Source: Aromatoleum aromaticum EbN1 (GTDB lineage: Bacteria > Pseudomonadota > Gammaproteobacteria > Burkholderiales > Rhodocyclaceae). Taken from it: a stretch of 64,000 nt of DNA. Shown here piece by piece: positions 58,569 through 64,000 of the stretch; position 1 is the first letter of the stretch; each line of letters opens with the position of its first letter. Location of the stretch: NCBI RefSeq assembly GCF_000025965.1, contig NC_006513.1, positions 2,728,001-2,792,000 of the forward strand. Direction: 5' to 3'. The notes beneath the pieces were generated by a model. The model ran no database searches, was not told the origin of the DNA, and worked only from the letters and a program-made list of their open reading frames with translations. The position numbers and the translations under genes are program-made.

Positions 58569-59267
58569 ATGAGCAAAGTGTATCCCGACGCCGGTTCCGC
58601 GCTGGCCGACGTCGTACGGGACGGCCAGACCGTCGCGGTCGGAGGCTTCGGCCTGTGCGGCATCCCCGAGCAGCTGATCCACGGCCTGCGCGACGCAAAG
58701 GTCAAGGACCTGACCGTGATCAGCAACAACGCAGGCGTCGACGGCATCGGCCTCGGCCTGCTGCTCGAGACGCGGCAGATCCGCAAGATGGTCGCGTCCT
58801 ACGTCGGCGAGAACGCCGAGTTCGAGCGTCAGCTGCTCGCCGGCGAACTCGAAGTCGAGCTCACGCCGCAGGGCACGCTCGCCGAGAAGCTGCGCGCCGG
58901 GGGAGCCGGCATTCCCGCGTTCTACACCCGCACCGGCGTCGGCACCCTCGTCGCGGAAGGCAAGGAGGAGCGCGACATCGATGGTAAGCGCTACCTGCTT
59001 GAGCGTTCGCTCACGGCCGACGTCGCGCTCGTCAAGGCGTGGAAGGCCGACCGGGCGGGCAACCTCGTCTATCGCAAGACCGCGCGCAACTTCAATCCGG
59101 TGGTCGCCACTGCCGGGCGCATCACCGTTGCGGAAGTCGAGGAACTGGTGGACACCGGCACGCTCGATCCCGATCACATCCACACTCCCGGCATCTTCGT
59201 CCAGCGCATCGTCGTCAATTCGCGCCCGACGAAACACATCGAACAACGCACCGTGAGAGAGGGATGA
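58569..59267 (+). CDS. 3-Oxoacid CoA-transferase, subunit A
   Basis: 232 residues from ATG 58569 ([20 protein letters not shown]), with AGGAGAAC upstream. Conserved [71 protein letters not shown] and [19 protein letters not shown] mark the SCOT/AtoD-type alpha subunit. With the next gene it transfers CoA from succinyl-CoA (or acetyl-CoA) to acetoacetate. Its stop overlaps the next start by ATGA, ensuring a 1:1 ratio. Confidence 0.93.
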   Translation: MSKVYPDAGSALADVVRDGQTVAVGGFGLCGIPEQLIHGLRDAKVKDLTVISNNAGVDGIGLGLLLETRQIRKMVASYVGENAEFERQLLAGELEVELTPQGTLAEKLRAGGAGIPAFYTRTGVGTLVAEGKEERDIDGKRYLLERSLTADVALVKAWKADRAGNLVYRKTARNFNPVVATAGRITVAEVEELVDTGTLDPDHIHTPGIFVQRIVVNSRPTKHIEQRTVREG

Positions 59268-59917
59268 CCATGGCCTGGACACGCAACGAGATGGCCCGCC
59301 GCGCGGCGCAGGAGCTGCGCGACGGTTACTACGTGAACCTCGGCATCGGCATGCCGACGCTGGTCGCGAATCATATTCCCCCCGGCATGGACGTGTGGCT
59401 TCAGTCGGAAAACGGCCTGCTCGGCATCGGGCCGTTTCCGACCGACGCCGAGGTCGACGCCGATCTCATCAACGCCGGAAAGCAGACCGTCACGACGCTC
59501 GCCGGCAGCAGCCTCTTCAGCAGCGCCGACTCCTTCGCCATGATCCGCGGCGGCCATATCGATCTGGCGATCCTCGGCGCGATGCAGGTCAGCGAGCACG
59601 GCGACCTCGCCAACTGGATGATCCCGGGCAAGCTGGTCAAAGGCATGGGCGGGGCGATGGACCTGGTGGCCGGAGTGCGTCGCGTGGTGGTAATGATGGA
59701 GCACTGCAGCAAGGGCGGCGAGCCGAAGATATTGCGTCGCTGCGAGCTGCCGCTGACGGGAGCAGGCGTCGTGAACCGCATCATCACCGACCTGTGCGTA
59801 CTCGATGTCACGCCGCGCGGGCTGCGGTTGCGGGAAGTCGCGCCGGGAGTCGGAATCGAGAACGTCCTCGCGCAAACCGGTGCGCCGGTCGACGTCGATG
59901 AGATGGTGATCAGCTGA
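59264..59917 (+). CDS. 3-Oxoacid CoA-transferase, subunit B
   Basis: 217 residues from ATG 59264 ([20 protein letters not shown]). The catalytic Glu that forms the enzyme-CoA thioester is in [42 protein letters not shown] and [24 protein letters not shown] follow. It forms the active enzyme with subunit A. Acetoacetyl-CoA made here would be cleaved by a thiolase encoded outside the window. Confidence 0.93.
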   Translation: MTMAWTRNEMARRAAQELRDGYYVNLGIGMPTLVANHIPPGMDVWLQSENGLLGIGPFPTDAEVDADLINAGKQTVTTLAGSSLFSSADSFAMIRGGHIDLAILGAMQVSEHGDLANWMIPGKLVKGMGGAMDLVAGVRRVVVMMEHCSKGGEPKILRRCELPLTGAGVVNRIITDLCVLDVTPRGLRLREVAPGVGIENVLAQTGAPVDVDEMVIS

Positions 59918-60004
59918 ACGGGGAGTTCGCCCGTAATTCTCCGCGGCGCGGCTGCCCGGCGCCTGTTGCTGGCCGAGGTCGCTGCAGCCGCCCGGACGTG
60001 CGTC

Positions 60005-60059
60005 CGTTCGATTTCCGGACGCCGTCCGACGCTGACCGTCCGGAATCCGGACGGTCAGC
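60005..60059. promoter_or_regulatory. Two in-phase operators upstream of the acetone-locus activator
   Basis: O1, 60005-60021: CGTTCG-ATTTC-CGGACG, the acx operator with one change. O2, 60037-60053: CGTCCG-GAATC-CGGACG, the core of a larger perfect dyad spanning 60031-60059 (14-bp arms around a single A). Centres are 32 bp apart, about three helical turns, so two activator dimers could bind on the same face. O1 is 117 bp from the -24 element at 60138. The larger dyad could also fold as a hairpin at the end of the CoA-transferase transcript, though no T-run follows. Confidence 0.65.
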
Positions 60060-60137
60060 AGTTTCGCCTCTCGGACGCTCCGCCGCGGAGTGTCTGGCCA
60101 TTAGAGTGTGAAGAGATGTTTCCTTTGATGTGTCTCA

Positions 60138-60152
60138 TGGCATCGATTTTGC
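60138..60152 (+). promoter_or_regulatory. Candidate sigma-54 promoter of the activator gene
   Basis: TGGCAT-CGATT-TTGC followed by T. One mismatch in the -24 element (T for the last C); the -12 element is consensus. It lies 168 bp before ATG 60320 and at the same distance from the shared operator as the acx promoter. It suggests positive autoregulation. Confidence 0.6.
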
Positions 60153-60319
60153 TATTCTGCTAAGGCCGCAACGGAGGCTGGTGTTGCGGCTTCCGATCAG
60201 CCGCAGAGCTGACCATCCAAAACGCGTTCGATGGGCCTTCGCGGGCAGAATCCAAAGACTTCATCCAACGGCCGTGCTTGCCTCGGCCCGCCGCGAAGCA
60301 CGCCCGAGGAGGAGACTTG

Positions 60320-62362
<2,043 letters not shown>

Positions 62363-62520
62363 CGGTTTCCCCGGCCGGTTCGCCGTGCCGCAGGGGACGT
62401 CGGGCGGCGGCGAGCGGGCACTTTTCGGTGCGCGGGATCACACTCTCTTGCAGTCGGCCGAAATGGCAGACGGGTTTTTATCGTATCCTCGCGCGAGCCG
62501 GGCAGTGCCTGTACCCGACT

Positions 62521-62540
62521 CCGGCGTGCGCGCACGCCGG
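62521..62540. repeat. Perfect 20-bp palindrome upstream of the guanylyltransferase gene
   Basis: 10-bp perfect arms with no spacer (CCGGCGTGCG and its complement), ending 28 bp before the ATG. It may be a protein-binding site, a cruciform or a transcript hairpin between the activator gene and this gene; the sequence does not decide. Confidence 0.55.
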
Positions 62541-62568
62541 TTCCTACCGAATCTCGACGGATCCCGCA

Positions 62569-64000
62569 ATGAAACTTCACCCCGTTATCCTCTCCGGCGG
62601 CTCCGGCACGCGACTGTGGCCATTGTCCCGCGAACAGTATCCGAAACAGCTGCTGGCGCTGATCGGCGACGACACGATGCTGCAGCAGACGGCGCTTCGC
62701 CTCGCCGGTTTTTCCGGAGGCCTGCCGGTTTCCGACCAGCCGCTGGTCGTGTGCAACGAGGAATACCGCTTCATCACCGCCGAGCAGATGCGGGCGGCAG
62801 GGTGCCCGACGAACCACATCCTGCTCGAGCCCGTCGGACGCAATACCGCGCCGGCACTGACGCTTGCCGCGCTGACGGTGCGGCGCGACAGCGACGATGG
62901 GGTCTTGCTCGTGATGCCGGCCGATCACGTCATCCGTGACCGTGAGGCTTTCCACCGGGCAATCGACATTGGCATCGAAGCGGCGCTGGCCGGCGCGATG
63001 GTGACGTTCGGCATCGTGCCGGAGCGCGCCGAAACGGGCTACGGCTACATCCGCGTTGGCGCCGAAGCTAGTCCCGGCATTCACGCAGTCGCGTCCTTCG
63101 TCGAGAAACCCGACGCCGGGACGGCGGCCGAGTATGTCGCGAGCGGCGCGTACCTGTGGAACAGCGGCCTGTTCATGGTCAAGGCCGGCGTGTGGCTGAA
63201 GGCGCTCGGGCATTTCAATCCGGAAATGCTGGCAGCGTGCGAATCGGCGCTCGAGACGGCCGGCCGTGATGCCGACTTCGTCAGGGTCGGTTGCGAGGCG
63301 TTCCAGGCCTGTCCGTCGGATTCGATCGACTACGCAGTCATGGAGAAGCTCGCGGCGACGCCGGAGCTGGGCATTGCGCCGCAAGTCGTGCCGATGTCGG
63401 TCGGGTGGTCGGATGTCGGCGCCTGGGACGCGCTGTGGACGCTCGCCGACAAGGACGACGACGGCAATTCCGGACGCGGCGACGTGATGTTCGAAGGCAC
63501 GACTGGGAGTCTCGTCCATGCGACGAGCCGCATGGTCGTGTGCCTCGGCGTCGAGGAACTGGTGATCGTCGAAACGCCTGACGCGGTGATGGTCGCGCGC
63601 AAGGACCAGACGCAGGACGTCAAGAAGATCGTCGCGCGGCTCAAGTCCGACAGCCGCCCGCAGGCGCTGGCACACCGCAAGATACACCGGCCGTGGGGCT
63701 GCTACGACTCGATCGACACCGGCGGCCGTTTCCAGGTCAAGCACATCGAGGTCAAGCCGGGCGCCTCGCTGAGCCTGCAGATGCACCATCACCGGGCGGA
63801 ACACTGGATCGTCGTGCGCGGCACCGCGAGAGTCACGCGCGGCGACGAAACTTTTCTGCTATCCGAGAACCAGTCGACCTACATCCCGCTCGGCGTCACG
63901 CATCGTCTCGAAAACCCGGGAAAGATGCTGCTGGAGATGATCGAGGTGCAGTCGGGAAGTTACCTGGGCGAAGACGACATCGTGCGCTTCGAGGATACGT
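62569..64000 (+). CDS. manC: Mannose-1-phosphate guanylyltransferase / mannose-6-phosphate isomerase (bifunctional), 3' end cut off
   Basis: 477 codons present, running off the right edge; typical length is about 475-485, so only a few residues are missing. The N-terminal nucleotidyltransferase domain begins HPVILSGGSGTRLWPLSREQYPKQLL, with PADHVIRD, FVEKPD and YLWNSGLFMVKA. The C-terminal type II PMI cupin begins HRPWGCYDSIDTGGRFQVK and includes LSLQMHHHRAEHWIVV and the ENQSTYIPLGVTHRLENPGK motif. It supplies GDP-mannose for exopolysaccharide or lipopolysaccharide. Whether it belongs to a polysaccharide cluster lies outside the window. Confidence 0.93.
   Translation, partial: MKLHPVILSGGSGTRLWPLSREQYPKQLLALIGDDTMLQQTALRLAGFSGGLPVSDQPLVVCNEEYRFITAEQMRAAGCPTNHILLEPVGRNTAPALTLAALTVRRDSDDGVLLVMPADHVIRDREAFHRAIDIGIEAALAGAMVTFGIVPERAETGYGYIRVGAEASPGIHAVASFVEKPDAGTAAEYVASGAYLWNSGLFMVKAGVWLKALGHFNPEMLAACESALETAGRDADFVRVGCEAFQACPSDSIDYAVMEKLAATPELGIAPQVVPMSVGWSDVGAWDALWTLADKDDDGNSGRGDVMFEGTTGSLVHATSRMVVCLGVEELVIVETPDAVMVARKDQTQDVKKIVARLKSDSRPQALAHRKIHRPWGCYDSIDTGGRFQVKHIEVKPGASLSLQMHHHRAEHWIVVRGTARVTRGDETFLLSENQSTYIPLGVTHRLENPGKMLLEMIEVQSGSYLGEDDIVRFEDT

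Noticed and set aside
62463-62478. TGGCAG-N5-TTTT as a sigma-54 promoter for the guanylyltransferase gene
   Set aside because: The -12 element lacks the essential GC; too weak to annotate.

Overview
The window is a piece of a GC-rich betaproteobacterial chromosome. Gene content (NnrS, an acetone carboxylase operon, leucine catabolism, a CIO-type bd oxidase, sigma-54 regulators) best fits the Aromatoleum/Azoarcus/Thauera group (Zoogloeaceae). That placement comes from recognising families, not from a search. No rRNA, tRNA, CRISPR array, integrase or transposase was seen.

Layout. 1-1.5 kb: glycerate kinase (cut by the left edge) and hydroxypyruvate isomerase. 1.6-4.3 kb: NnrS and an aldehyde dehydrogenase. 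4.5-9.3 kb: an alcohol-oxidation unit (iron alcohol dehydrogenase plus ExaC-type aldehyde dehydrogenase) facing an AcoR-type sigma-54 activator, with a -24/-12 promoter and dyads between them. 9.3-12.8 kb: an exonuclease/GIY-YIG fusion, a DUF1264 protein and asparaginase II. 12.8-15.9 kb: bd oxidase with a DUF2474 peptide, and DoxX. 16-17.2 kb: a two-gene chromate transporter whose first gene has no ordinary start codon. 17.3-19.7 kb: phosphoribosyltransferase and small unknowns. 19.8-31.2 kb: an AraC-type regulator divergent from a leucine/isovalerate operon that ends in acetoacetyl-CoA synthetase. 31.2-36.7 kb: a REP-like element, then guanine deaminase, HNH nuclease, Nudix hydrolase, transaldolase and cysteine synthase.

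37-43.6 kb is the most unusual part. Three secreted proteins and a secreted C39-type cysteine peptidase form an operon behind a perfect-match sigma-54 promoter. They converge on a coiled-coil plus beta-barrel outer-membrane protein, which is preceded by a VpsR-like sigma-54 activator. The parts match a functional-amyloid (Fap-like) secretion system: secreted Asn/Gly-rich fibre candidate, minor subunits, FapD-like peptidase and FapF-like pore. The fibre candidate carries an 18-residue Asp/Asn tandem repeat and a PGRS-like Gly-rich body. The three secreted proteins share a V-Q-(N/Q)-S motif near their C-termini.

44.6-62.4 kb is an acetone utilisation locus: acetone carboxylase (acxABC), then a YCF48-like protein, an MMPL/RND transporter, DUF1302 and DUF1329 proteins, a terminator, an acyl-CoA (probably acetoacetyl-CoA) ligase, a 3-oxoacid CoA-transferase (two subunits) and a sigma-54 activator. 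A 17-bp dyad (CGTTCG-N5-CGKACG) occurs at nearly the same distance (about 120 bp) upstream of the sigma-54 promoter of acxA and of the candidate sigma-54 promoter of the regulator. This suggests one autoregulated regulon. The pathway is acetone to acetoacetate to acetoacetyl-CoA. The window ends within the last codons of a mannose-1-phosphate guanylyltransferase gene.
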